This document shows, piece after piece, positions 1 through 10,363 of a DNA stretch of 64,000 bases. The stretch spans positions 62,001 through 126,000 of the forward strand of contig JAOCPU010000073.1 in the NCBI GenBank assembly GCA_035772785.1, in the 5' to 3' direction. The translations under genes and the position numbers were made by a program. This DNA comes from Phlebiopsis flavidoalba (taxonomy: Eukaryota > Basidiomycota > Agaricomycetes > Polyporales > Phanerochaetaceae). The notes beneath the pieces were generated by a model. It did no database searches, had not been told where the DNA came from, and saw only the letters and a program-made list of their open reading frames with translations. How positions within the stretch are numbered: the first letter of the stretch is position 1; each line of letters opens with the position of its first letter.

Positions 1-259
1 ACGCATGCGGGTCCGAGTGATCGAGGCTGACCCCCTCCCCGACGATATACAACGGTCCGAAAGCTACGACGTCAGTGAGATGTCAGCCTCAAAAGTCGCT
101 GCTTACGATCGCTGTCATGCCTCTAATTGGCAATATAAGTTTTGCGGTCGACGATTTGCAGCCTCTCCCCACAACCTACCTTCTCCGGGGGTACACACCA
201 CGCACCACATCCGCATACCCAGCTACCGTGTGCTACCAGCTACCAGCTACCAGCCGAAT

Positions 260-1447
260 GTACCATCACACACAAAAAGCCCTTTCACCTTTCGTACCAA
301 CATCCACATGAAGGCTTCCGTCACAGTCGTCCAGTCGACCCTGGGGGCTTCACCGCCGCCCCGCGCTGGCCGCCGGGCGTTCAAAAAGCACCCCTACCAC
401 CCCCGTCATCCACCCTCCCGTCCGCACCACCTCGCTCAACCCGCAAGAGCTCCTCGCTCCCCGCGCGACCCCCGCCGCGCTCTCCCGGGTCACCCTGGTG
501 CCTCTTGCTGAGGCCCAGAAGCGCGCGGACATCAAGTACCGCCGCGAGGAGTACGAGGAGCGCGAGGCGGCGTATGAGGCTATGAGGCGCGCAGGTTCCA
601 CCTCGCCCTCATGCGCGCCGCGGGCACGTGCGTGAGTGCTCGATTCTTCGAGTGCAAGCCCCGCGCGCGATCGTCTGCCCGCGGGTAGACGCGGAAGTGC
701 GCAGCCGTGTCTGCTCTCGGGTGGTGGTCGTGTGCGGTGGACGGGCCCGCTAGTCGGGACTTGGTCTTGGGTTTTGACTTGGACAGTGCCCTGGATGGTG
801 CTTGAATGGTGCCCTGGATGGTGCCATGCATCCTGCGCCCCTAGTGGGCGCGGGTCGTCGTTGCTCTGACAGTTTTGCCTTACAGTTAGGCCGACCGACC
901 CCTACTGCTCACGCACCCGACCCCCGACCGACCGACCGACCGACCGACCGACCAACCCTGGACCCAGGACGACTTGCATAGGTTCGTTAGGACCTGGGGA
1001 GGTAGGGCCCGCCTCTTCCGTGGGTCAGCGGCTCCATAGGCCAGATGTTGTGAGTACCGTCAACCTCATCGTAGCAAATTCTCCTCACGCGAACGATACA
1101 GAAGCCCTATGGAAGATCAGGGATAGGGACACGCCAGAAAGGAACCGCATCTTGCCTATGGAGCTCTCCCGGGTGAATTTTTAGGGAGGGATTCACGGTT
1201 ATGGCCCGTGTGTGGGCGTCCTGGCGCATGTACCTCTTCGTGGGTTCCTCGGGACGAGTACCTTGTGCGCTGTGGGCGGGCGAGGGAAACCAACATGCGC
1301 TTGAGCTACGATATCAGATTGATCAGTGTCTTGGGTTTTGACCTATCGAATATAATCAATGTCAATTGTATACGCTTCGGGCTGCGTCCACTCCCTACCT
1401 GCGTGATAGAAAAAGCAGTCTTCGGGTCCGGCAACGGTGCCGCTTGA
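260..1447 (+). pseudogene. Unknown multi-exon repeat gene, copy 1, start lost and frame broken
   Basis: I do not recognise this family. By comparison with copies 2-4 the gene should start with an MPFTFTNIHMKAS peptide, but here the first ATG is replaced, leaving the internal ATG at 308. A TATAAG box is at 134-139. The conserved charged stretch KYRREEYEEREAAYE is readable near 537-580, followed by a GTGAGTGCTC donor near 630. A second conserved short intron lies at about 1048-1092. The last exon contains PRDEYLVRCGR followed by ETNMR near 1250-1300 and ends at a stop near 1447. A GACC tetranucleotide run at about 925-955 sits in the middle exon. The frame changes several times between these blocks, so as given it is not translatable. 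No known domain is visible; the charged segment could form a helix. Confidence 0.6.
925..957 (+). repeat. GACC tetranucleotide microsatellite
   Basis: Run of GACC units in the middle exon of repeat gene copy 1. The same position in copy 3 (about 6258-6283) and, as GGTC, in copy 4 (about 10818-10855) has shorter, interrupted runs. The number of units differs between copies and would itself shift the frame. Confidence 0.8.
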
Positions 1448-2538
1448 GTTACTTTGGCTGTGCGTCACGGCACACGTTTCGTGTGTGGATCCGCGCATTG
1501 GGCCGGTTTCATAGGTGCACAGAGGCTTGCCGAGGGATTCGGGATAGCATGTCATCGCCGGAAGTGCGTCCGGCTCACAGAACTTGATCTAGATGGTAGA
1601 GATTTCTAGGAAGGTTGCTTTGGCCGGTTACTCCTTTTTCATTATACAGACTTGTGTTCCAGAATTTCATCTCCTCAATTGATTTGCATGGTTGTTGAAG
1701 CGAGTCACGGACTAATCGTTCCATAGCTAACCTTACAAATGATGTAAATTCGGCGTCGAAAGAAAGCCCATGAGGTACTCAAGTGAAGAAGTCGTGTCAT
1801 GTTCAATGGCTGTTTCAAGGCGATGGTGGACGGGGTCATTGTGCATGGGGGAGCTTTGCGGAGCTTTATATTGAATTAAAGGGCTGAGTTTAAGGGGAAA
1901 GACGTGTCTATACGCGTTGATCGCGTGTTCGACCGGCTCCTATCCGTCTTCTTTACCGCTCTGAATTGCCTTGTCAAATTGACCTCAGTGACGAGTTGAC
2001 CATTTGAACGTTTGCTGTACATCCGCGCCGGGGCGGCGCGGGGGAAGGTGATTTTCATGAACACCACGGCTACGAAAACCGTGACCGCGGCATGGTGGGA
2101 TCAAAAGTTCGGAATGTGCCGGGCGAGGAGGTTAGGCGCTTGAAGCATATATTTTCAATTTTGCTTCCATTTAGCCCTGATTTAGCCATCATTTAAATCA
2201 TACCCAGACTTGTTCGTACGACGTATACGGAAACGAACAAAGAGTGTAATAAAAGGACGTAAAGAATGAGGAGTTCATAAAATACTCGCTTTCCAGCTGA
2301 GCATAACGAGGGCAAACGACAATATACATGTCAAATAGTTAGTGTTCTCTGATACGTAATCCCACGCCACGCAGCGGCTGCTGGTCCCAGGTCCGTACTT
2401 TCAGAACGCGCTAGGGAAATTGACAGCGCGCACTGTGGCAAGATTTTTGTTATTTTAACACGTCTAGTCACGGCCCACAATACGGTCCGACGATTTATTG
2501 AGGCTGACACTCTATCCCCGACGATGTGGCGAAGGGGT

Positions 2539-2539
<1 letters not shown>

Positions 2540-2581
<42 letters not shown>
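2540..2581 (+). repeat. Poly-G homopolymer, 42 nt
   Basis: Uninterrupted run of 42 G in the upstream region of repeat copy 2. Copies 1, 3 and 4 have no such run at the equivalent place (just after CCCCGACGAT), so it is a copy-specific expansion or a sequencing/assembly artefact. Confidence 0.95.
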
Positions 2582-2584
<3 letters not shown>

Positions 2585-2804
2585 CCACTACATGACGGGC
2601 GAAGCTACGACGTTCACAGTCTCGACCGTCACGCCTCAGAGGCCTGACGATGGTCTGCCAGCATCTAGAAAATATATCCCAAGGGTGGTCGGTCGACTCG
2701 AAGCCCTCCCCACAACCCTACACACACCCGTACCGCCACATCCGCATACCCAGCTATCAGCTGGACCAGCTACCAAGCATTCCTAACCACCACATTCATA
2801 CAAA

Positions 2805-4220
2805 ATGCCTTTTACCCTTCACCAACATCCACATGAAGGCTCCCCTCCCGGTCACTGTCCCAGTCGACCCCATGGGGCTTCACCGCCGCCCGCGCTGGTC
2901 GACGGGCGTCCCAAAGCCCTCCGCACGCCGCCCCGTCATCCGCCCTCCCCGTCCGCCACCACCTCGCTCAACTACCGCAAGAGCTCCCTCGCCCCCCGCA
3001 GCGACCCCCCGCCGCGCTCTATCAGGGGCCGGGTCACACCTGGTGCCTCTTGCTCGAGGCCCAAAAAGCGCGCCGACATCGAAGTACCGCCGCGAGGAGT
3101 ACGAGGAGCGCGAGGCGGCGTAACGAGGTCTGAGGCGCGCAGGTTCCACCTCGCCCTCATGCGCGCCGCCGCGAGACTACGTGGCGTGAGTGCTATAGCT
3201 TTCGAGTGCACACAAGCCCCGCGTGCGGTCGCTGACCCCGTTCGCGACCAGTCTAGGTACCCTGGATGCGGAAGTTTGCGCAGCACCGTATTCTGTACTG
3301 CTCGCGCGGACGCCTTTGGTGGGTTCGTGACACGTGTGAGACCGGGCCACGCTTCCCCCCTAGTCGGGACCTTCGGTCGTGGCATGTTGGACTTCGGACG
3401 GTGCCCCTGGATCGGGTGCTGAGATGGGTGCCCCTGGATGGTGACCATGTATCCTGCGCCCCTAGTGGGCGCGGTCGTCGTCGTTTACACTGATCGTTTT
3501 TCCCCCACAGTCAGGGCCACTGGACCGACCCCCACATGTACACACGCCACCCCGACCGGCCCCGACCGTGACCGACCGAACCGACCGACGTGGACCCCAG
3601 GACGACTTGACTCGTTCATTTCTTCTATACTGAGTGTCCTCTCTACTATTTCGAGCTGGCGCGCTCACTATTTTAGCTTTGCCACCCAGGGATCCCGAGA
3701 CTTTTCGCTTTCGTCCGTAGGTTTCGATAGGGACCTGGGGAGGCAGGGCCGCGCCTCATCCGGCGTCAGCGAGCATTGCTCTCCATAGGCCGGATGTTGT
3801 AAGTCCCGTCAGCCTCATTGTTGCCTATAGCTCTTCTAACACGAGCAATACAGGCCCGCATCTTGCCTACTTGGGGCTCTCCCGAGGGAGGGATCGCGCC
3901 GTGTAGTGAGGCGGTCCTGTTTTTTTTAGCGCAGACCTACCTTCGTGGTCCTCGGGGGACGAGTACCAGTCTTGTGCGCTGTATGGGGGCGGCGATGGGA
4001 AACCAACATGCGCTTGCAGCTACGTTATCAGATATTGATTGTCTTGGGTTTTTTGACCTTCGATAAAAATCCGAATATAATCAATGTCAATTGCATGATA
4101 CCGCTTCGTGGGCTGCGTCCACTCCCTACTTGCGTGATAGAAAAAGCAAGTGCGTTTCGGGTCGGTCCGAGCACGGTGCCGCTTGAGTTCTTTGGCTGTA
4201 TTAGGCAACACTTTTCGTGA
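2805..4220 (+). pseudogene. Unknown multi-exon repeat gene, copy 2, frame broken
   Basis: Unknown family, same gene as copies 1, 3 and 4. The ATG at 2805 begins MPFTLHQHPHEGS, a frameshifted form of the family start. A frame that reads KYRREEYEEREAA is seen near 3081-3122 and ends at a stop at once. A donor GTGAGTGCT is near 3189 and the acceptor of the long intron near 3511. A conserved short intron GTAAGTCCCGTC...ACGAGCAATACAG lies at about 3798-3852. The last exon gives WETNMR near 4000 and then LRPLPTCVIEKA, as in copy 1. Intron sites are better kept than the reading frame. Confidence 0.6.
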
Positions 4221-5497
4221 CTGGATCAGCGCATTGGCTCTAGTTCATAGGTACCGAACCTGCGCAGATGGCTCGCCGAGGTATTATCACGAACAGCATG
4301 TCATCGGGCAGAAAAAGTCCCGTTTTTGCTCCACGAAACTTGATCTAGAGGGTAGAGTTGCGATGAAGGTTGCTTTGGAGCCATTTACGCTTGTTTTTTT
4401 CTCCGGCACACCGTAGACGGATTCGGCGCTCCAGGCAATTGCTCACCTCTTCAGTTTGGCAAAATGCATGGAAAAACTTATAGGTTCACCGATTAAGCGG
4501 AGTCACGGGCTACTGCCGTTTCTAGGTTGACCATTTGCTACTCACGGCAACATGATATACAAATCTAGTGTCGACAGAGAAGCCCATGAGCGCGCCTTCA
4601 CACATTGGCTTTGAAGCCGCTTCATGAACTATTGCAAGGCAATGACGATTGTACGGCACATTGAAATTTGCATAGGGTTGCACAGCGTTGCAAACTTTCT
4701 CTGTGGAAGTCTAGCTTTCAGTGAACTAGTAAATGGCTGAGTTAAACGTAGGGGCAGGACGAGTCGATACGCATTGAACGTGCGTGTTCGACCGGCTCTC
4801 GTTCATCTTCTTTAACAATTTTGATTGCTCTGTTTAAAACTGTTTTTATTAACGGGAAGTTTACCTATTTGAATCGCTTGTTCATAAAGAATGGTGGGGG
4901 GGCAAGGTGGTTTTCGTGAACACTACGGCTACGAAAACCGCGTCATGGCCCCTGGGATCAGAGCTCGGAAAGATGCATCGTGTCCTCTGAGGAAGCCAAG
5001 CGCGTGTTGAAGCCCAAATTACCTAATATAGTATATATATTCCATTTTGCTCCCATTTAGCCAACATTTAATATCATACCCAAGCCTGTTCGTGGTTTAA
5101 AACTTATAACGAAAACAAACAAGATATAAAAATATAATCATAGCTCGCAATTTGGGGGATCGTCAGACAAACCGTTGGCTTTCTAGCGAATTGCCCCGAA
5201 TAGCGTACCGAGAACAAACGTCAAATATTCACGCCAAATAGTGACTTTGACGCGGTATCCCACGCCACGCAGCGGGCTGGGCCATGTCCGTCTTCAGAAA
5301 CGCGTTCAGAGATTGACAGCGCACATTATGGCAAGATTTTTCAATTTAAGTCTGACAACGCACGATACGGTCCCGAAGACGGTCGAGGCTGACTGCCCCC
5401 CCGAAGGGCGATGGGGAGCGTGACGGGCCGAAGCTACGACGTCAGTGAAATTTAAGACCTCAAGCCTGCTACAAATCGCTGCCAGCCTCTCAGACAA

Positions 5498-5503
5498 TAT
5501 AAA
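5498..5503 (+). promoter_or_regulatory. TATA box of repeat gene copy 3
   Basis: TATAAA about 100 bp before the ATG at 5599. It is conserved as TATAAG in copy 1 (134-139) and in copy 4 (on the minus strand at about 11651-11656). Conservation across copies supports a real core promoter. Confidence 0.55.
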
Positions 5504-5598
5504 GGCGGTCGACGACTCGCAGCTCTCTCCCAACAACCTATCACCCGTTTAACCACCACATCCCGCATACCAAGCTACCAGCTACCACATCATACAAA

Positions 5599-6655
5599 AT
5601 GCCTTTTACCTTCACCAACATCCACATGAAGGCTTCGGTCACTGTCCCAGTTCGAACCCCTGGGGCTTCACAACCGCCGCCCGCGCTGGTCGCTGGGCGT
5701 CCAAAACCTCCGCCGTTCCCGTCATCCGCCCTCCCGTCATCGCACCACCTCGCTCAAACCCGCAAGAGCTCTCCGAAAATCCCCCCGCGACGAACGGGCC
5801 GTCCGCGCTCTCCCGGGTCACCCTGGTGCCTCTTGCTGAGGCCCAAAAGCGCGCAGGACATCAGTTACCGGTACCGCCGCGAGGAGTACGAGGAGCGCGA
5901 GGCGGCGTACGAGGCTGAGGCGCGCAGGTTCCACCTCGCCCTCATGCGCGCCCGTTGCCTGCTCCGGCGAGCGCTGCGTGAGTGCTCGCTTTTTCGTGTT
6001 GAGGCCCCGCGCGCGGTTGCTGCCCGGGGGTGGACGCGGAAGTGCGCAGCCGTGTCTGCTCTCGGGTGGTGGTCGTGAGTGGAGGACGGGCCCGCTAGTC
6101 GGGACTTGGACTTGGTTTTTGACTTGGACGGTGCCCTGGATGGTGCCATGTATCCTGCGCCCCTAGTGGGCGCGGGTCGTCGTTGCGCTGACAGTTTTTT
6201 CAGCCCACAGTCAGGCCGACCGACCCCCACAACTGCACGCGCCACCCCGACCCCCGACCGACCGACCGACCGACCGAACCGAGCTCCGACCGACCCTGGA
6301 CCCCAGGACGACTTGACTCGTTCATCTTCCTGAGTGTCCCCTCTATTATTTCGAGCTGCGCTCATTTTTTTGCCACCCCCGAGACTTTTTCGTTTTCCGT
6401 AGGTTCGATAGGGCCTGGGGAGGTAGGGCCCGCCTCATCCGGGTCAGCGGCTCCATGGGCCGGATATGTTGTAAGTCCCGTCAGCCTCATGTTGCCTAGT
6501 AGCTCTTCTAACACGAGCAATACAGGCCGCATCTTGCCTATGGGGCTTTCCCGAGGGAGGGACGCCGTGTGTGGGCGTCCTGGCGCAGACCTCTTCGTGG
6601 TCCTCGGGACGAGTACCTCGCGCGCTGTGGGCGGCGGGGGAAACCAACATGCGCT
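5599..6655 (+). pseudogene. Unknown multi-exon repeat gene, copy 3 (best-preserved copy)
   Basis: Unknown family. The ATG at 5599 opens MPFTFTNIHMKASVTVPV, then a proline/serine-rich part, then RREEYEEREAAYEAEARR and FHLALMRA, a highly charged, probably helical segment. Exon 1 is open as given to a donor at 5978, although comparison with copy 1 suggests a frame change in its middle. Intron 1 is about 5978-6210 (ends CCCACAG). A second intron of 55 bp is clear at 6471-6525 (GTAAGT...TACAG), conserved in position and sequence in copies 1, 2 and 4. The exon after it is cut by the repeat junction at 6655. There is no signal peptide, membrane segment or known domain. Conserved introns and a conserved TATA box argue for a real gene family rather than non-coding repeat. 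Confidence 0.6.
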
Positions 6656-6778
6656 TTTGTAACCTTTCAAGTAGCCGAGTAGTGTCGCAATCATAATATC
6701 TCGTCGCAAAAACAATAGTGTGAACATCCAATCTGAGACATATATCAACGCACGGTATGAACCTACAAACATACACTC

Positions 6779-8130
6779 TCATGCGCCAACGCTCACAACT
6801 CTGACCGTCTCATCCACATGCTCCGTCCCCCGACTCCCCGCGCCACGTTCGGGCCCCGTCCTGTTGCCCACCCGCTGTCCCCGTATCCGGCGCGCAAACC
6901 ACTCCGCGGCGGTCTGCCCCGTCTCAAACGCATGGCCGAATCGCTCCTCCTTGGTAGAAGACGCGGCGACGGCGGAAGCGATAGCCGCGCGCTCTCCTTG
7001 ACAAGCGCGTGGAGCGGCACGTCGTTGGCGGGGCGCGTGAAGAAGACGAGGGACCAGCGGTGTGTGGTTGGCTTGGTCCTTTGGTGGGGTGCTGTGTGTG
7101 CGTTAGTGAGGGCGTGAGGGCCGGGGAAGCATACACGTACACGACGCGGTGGAGGTTTCGAACGGAGGATGCCGCCGCTGAAAGAGTGCGAGGGCGTCGC
7201 CGACGTTGCAGATTGCGTGTCCAGGGAGAGGCTGTGACGACATTAGGGAGTAGCTGAGGCATGAAGAGCGTACACATACCTTGATGTAGTACCAGTCGTG
7301 TCTGCGCCTGGTGGGTAGACTTGCAAACCGCCGAGTTTGTTATGCAGGAAGGACTGTACCACAATCAGTACAGGCAGCAGGAAAAGCGGAAAGACTCACA
7401 AGAGACCCGAAATCCGTATGTGCACCAATAGCCGCGCGCTCGGCACTCATACTGCCCAGCAGCGCGGGTTCTTCTTAATGCACCTCGACTCGACCTGCAG
7501 CTCGCCTCGTCCATCGCGTGCCGCTTCGCGAGTGCGCCGGTAGGGAGGCCGAGCTTCTCGTTGAATATACTTCGAGGAGGGTGTTGTTGACCTCGAGCGA
7601 CTTGGTGATGAAGGGGCCGTATTGTGCCCTCCATGCCGCGCGTTTGACGGTCGATGGGTAGGTGCGGTGCACGGGGACGGGGTAGGACGTGAGGCGCGTC
7701 GTCTTTCGAGACGTTGATGAATTCGACCGTATCTTTGATGCCGGTCTCGTCAACTGCGTTTGCGCTCCTGCTGCCTTGTAGCTAGATGAGGGCAAATTAG
7801 CGGGTACACTAGTTGTGTACTAGACGTATAGAGGACGTACCCGAACGATGACCCGCCGTCACCCCCTGCTCGAACTTCATCTTCTCTTGTAAAGGTCAAG
7901 GGCCATAGTCTCTGCGCCCATTTGGAACATTTGCTCGACTTCCTCATCGGCGCCGTGGTTCTTTCAGACTGTCAAGTCATGGTCAGCATATGTAGGCGGA
8001 TTGACAAGGACTTAGTCACATACTACCAGAAGCCGAGCTTCGTCTCTAGGGGTGACATGGCGGCCCCCACAGGCGTGTTCTTCTCAGTCTCGTCTCCGCG
8101 TTTGAGGGAGCTCGTAATCTAAAACGACGA
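6779..8130 (-). pseudogene. 2-oxoglutarate/Fe(II)-dependent oxygenase (isopenicillin N synthase-like), frame broken
   Basis: The family couples 2-oxoglutarate decarboxylation to oxidation of a small molecule. Read on the minus strand, in order: FLKNHGADEEVEQMF-like N-terminal core (about 7960-7900), KDTVEFINVSKDDA (about 7740-7690), FNEKLGLPTGALAKRHAMDE (about 7560-7500), the iron-binding GAHTDFGSL (about 7432-7406), an intron, LHNKLGGLQVYPPGAD (about 7345-7300), PLPGHAICNVGDAL and then GGILRSNLHRVV with the second iron-binding His (about 7240-7140), an intron, and RWSLVFFTRP with the 2-oxoglutarate-binding RxS (about 7065-7035). The HxD...H triad and RxS are all present. The stop is at 6779-6781. 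Frameshifts break it near 7880 and within the middle exons. The N-terminus is uncertain and may extend beyond 8130. Substrate unknown. Confidence 0.82.
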
Positions 8131-10360
8131 GGAGGGAGGGTGAGTGGGGAACGTCGGAGGGGAAGGGTGGCAAGTCAGTGAGACTGACCGGACATGATGC
8201 TAAGGGTAAAGGCGGCGGGTGCGTGTCGTTCAGCATTTTTCAAGAGGAAGAGTAGAATATCGAGACTACGGAGTCGTTGACGAACACTTTGGGGCTTCAG
8301 CACTTGGCTTTATGTACGCGTCCAAGACTCGTGCTTCAGCGGAGAGCGGCTCACCAAAAGTAGCCGTATCATGCACTTCCACACGCGCAGCTCTGGTCCG
8401 ACACAAGCTTCTAGGAATCTCTCCCCGCCACCTGAACCTTGTCCTCGAGTATCCGGGACAGGTTCAGAGTTCAAACGATCAGGTCCATATCGATCTGCGG
8501 GGCTAACCCTTACGGGCATGGCTCACAATGCTGCCCATCGCCGAGCGAGCTTGATAACGTTGATTTCAGTCCGCAGTTTTGGGGACAAACGAAGTTCGGC
8601 GACTTACAGTGTCAAGAGACCACACTGTGCGCGTGCAAGTCTTTGTTGTGAAGGGATTAGCGTACCCCCGTCTAGCCAGCTTCTGCAGATGCGAACTTGA
8701 AGCCGCTGGGATATTCTGATCACACGGGAAGCCTACAGCAGCCGCATTTCGAGAACTGCACTGATATCCGAGTAGTGGATCGAATGGTGAACGGCTTGGG
8801 TTACAATTTTTCGGGGATGGTGTGAAGTCAAAAAGTGATAGCCCGAGTAAAGGAGCGCGGTTCGGGACATCGCCACGCGACGCGATTCATCAAGGCAAAC
8901 CATTAACCTAACCGAACCGAACTGTTTGTCGCGCGCGCGTGCGCGTACGCCCTTGGCCGACTCTTTCTGTCTTTCCGTGCTCACTTACACTCACGCTGGA
9001 CTCACAGTGGCGGTAAGCCTGCTCCATTCGAGGTATGCCTTGCCGGTGTCCCGGGCTCATACTGCGACTCACCTTCCCTACGTCAGATGCTCATTCATGA
9101 TGAACTCTCAAGCGGACCGGCATTGCATTCTCCGCGCGTCCCAAGCAACTCGCGAAGTGCAACAGTCTTTTTAGCCATCTTTTTTAGCGAGGCGGATGAG
9201 GGCCAATGCGCGCGTCATGGACATAGCCCCAATGGTGCACACAATTATCTAAAGCCTCGTTGGGTGACAAGGTGCCGTACCCTGAGCTCTCCTCGTGCCG
9301 GAAGTACCGATTTCGCTCCGCGCATGTAGAGCAAGCGAGCCTTCAGCTTCGCTACGGCTACTTCGCATACTCTTTTGAGGTAAATATATTCACTCCCTCA
9401 GGTTCTACTCGGTCTAATGTGAGCCTTATTACCTCGTGCAGTGCGTCATACAGCTTACCAGCCGACCTCCGGCCAAGCTCTACGTGCACAATATGCATCC
9501 ATTGAAGCCACCCGCGTGTCTTCGTGCGAGACGTCACCCGGCACCCAAAGCCTTTCCGTGTGTCTTCATGCCGTGGGACCCGTCGGCCGATCTTGTCAGA
9601 TCTGCGAAAGGCTCCACGTTGACTATTCGGAGGATCGGCAGCACCGGTCTCGCGATGGAGCTTCTTTCTTTCTCGCCCAGCACCCTCCGAGTTGTCGAAG
9701 TCGAAAGAGGCTGATGTTACCTTTGGAGTGAGTAGCTTCTCTCGCCTCCCGGATGTACGGCAAGCATTCCAATAGTGAAACTGTTATTAAGGCCCGTTTT
9801 AGAGACAATTTAAATCAGTGAAGAAGGCCGAAGAGGGCTTTCCGAACGAACCGCAATCAACGCGTATACACAGGTCTTACCTGGCCCTGTACGCTCTACT
9901 AAAGCTCTCTGCGAAGCTCCCCCTACGTGATCTACCTATGCATCACGGCCTTGAGATGGTCATGAAGCGGCGTCTCTAATGTAAGTGCCTCATAGGCTTC
10001 TCTTCGACACTAAATTTACACTTTCTATAAAGTTAGAATCGCAAGTAGTCCGTGACTCGCTTCGACGACCTGCAAGCCAACTGAAGAGACGAATACCCTG
10101 GAGCCGGACTCCGTCTAATGGACGAAGATGTAAACGGCCAGAGAAGCCTTCCTCAGACTACACCCTCTGACTCAAGTCCGTCAACAAAACGTCTTACGAT
10201 GACATGCTATCTTGAATACTTCGACAAACCATCTGTGCACCTATAAACAGGTCGATGCGCCAATCCTACTCAAAACGTATGCACAGCCCACGAAACTCAA
10301 GCCGAACTGTACCGGAGCCGGAGCTTTTCTCATCGCGCAGGTAGTGAATGGTCGCAACTC
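8131..10360. other. Decayed sequence with no recognisable intact gene
   Basis: Only short ORFs on both strands. A plus-strand stretch near 9545-9715 reads SADLVRSAKGSTLTI followed by a leucine-rich segment, weakly like the F-box remnants near 20.3 kb (LVRSAKASTLTP), so part of this may be an older F-box fragment. The rest, including 8990-9400 where several overlapping ORFs sit, gives no family I can name. Confidence 0.5.
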
Positions 10361-10363
10361 AAA

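Larger units (their letters stand above)
1..2480 (+). repeat. Tandem repeat unit, copy 1 (left end outside window)
   Basis: First of four copies of a long repeat. Near 17-45 it has the block with GAGGCTGACC followed by CCCCGACGAT, which recurs near 2498, 5383 and, inverted, near 11765. Homology to copy 2 continues through the promoter-like region, the gene and the downstream spacer; for example GTGTTCGACCGGCTC occurs at about 1925 and again at about 4786. The offset to copy 2 is about 2.48 kb. The unit carries the unknown gene described separately. Confidence 0.85.
2481..5366 (+). repeat. Tandem repeat unit, copy 2
   Basis: Second copy of the long repeat, about 2.9 kb, homologous along its length to copies 1 and 3. 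Shared blocks include CCCACGCCACGCAGCGG near 2362 and again near 5260, and the AT-rich spacer with CCATTTAGCC and TCATACCCA near 2170-2210 and 5050-5080. It differs from copy 3 by many small indels, so the duplication is not very recent or the sequence is error-prone. Confidence 0.85.
5367..6655 (+). repeat. Tandem repeat unit, copy 3, truncated at its 3' end
   Basis: Third copy of the long repeat. Homology starts in the upstream block near 5220-5383 and stops abruptly after AACCAACATGCGCTT at about 6655. Copies 1, 2 and 4 continue beyond that point, so the break marks a rearrangement junction. Unrelated sequence leading into the oxygenase gene follows. Confidence 0.8.
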
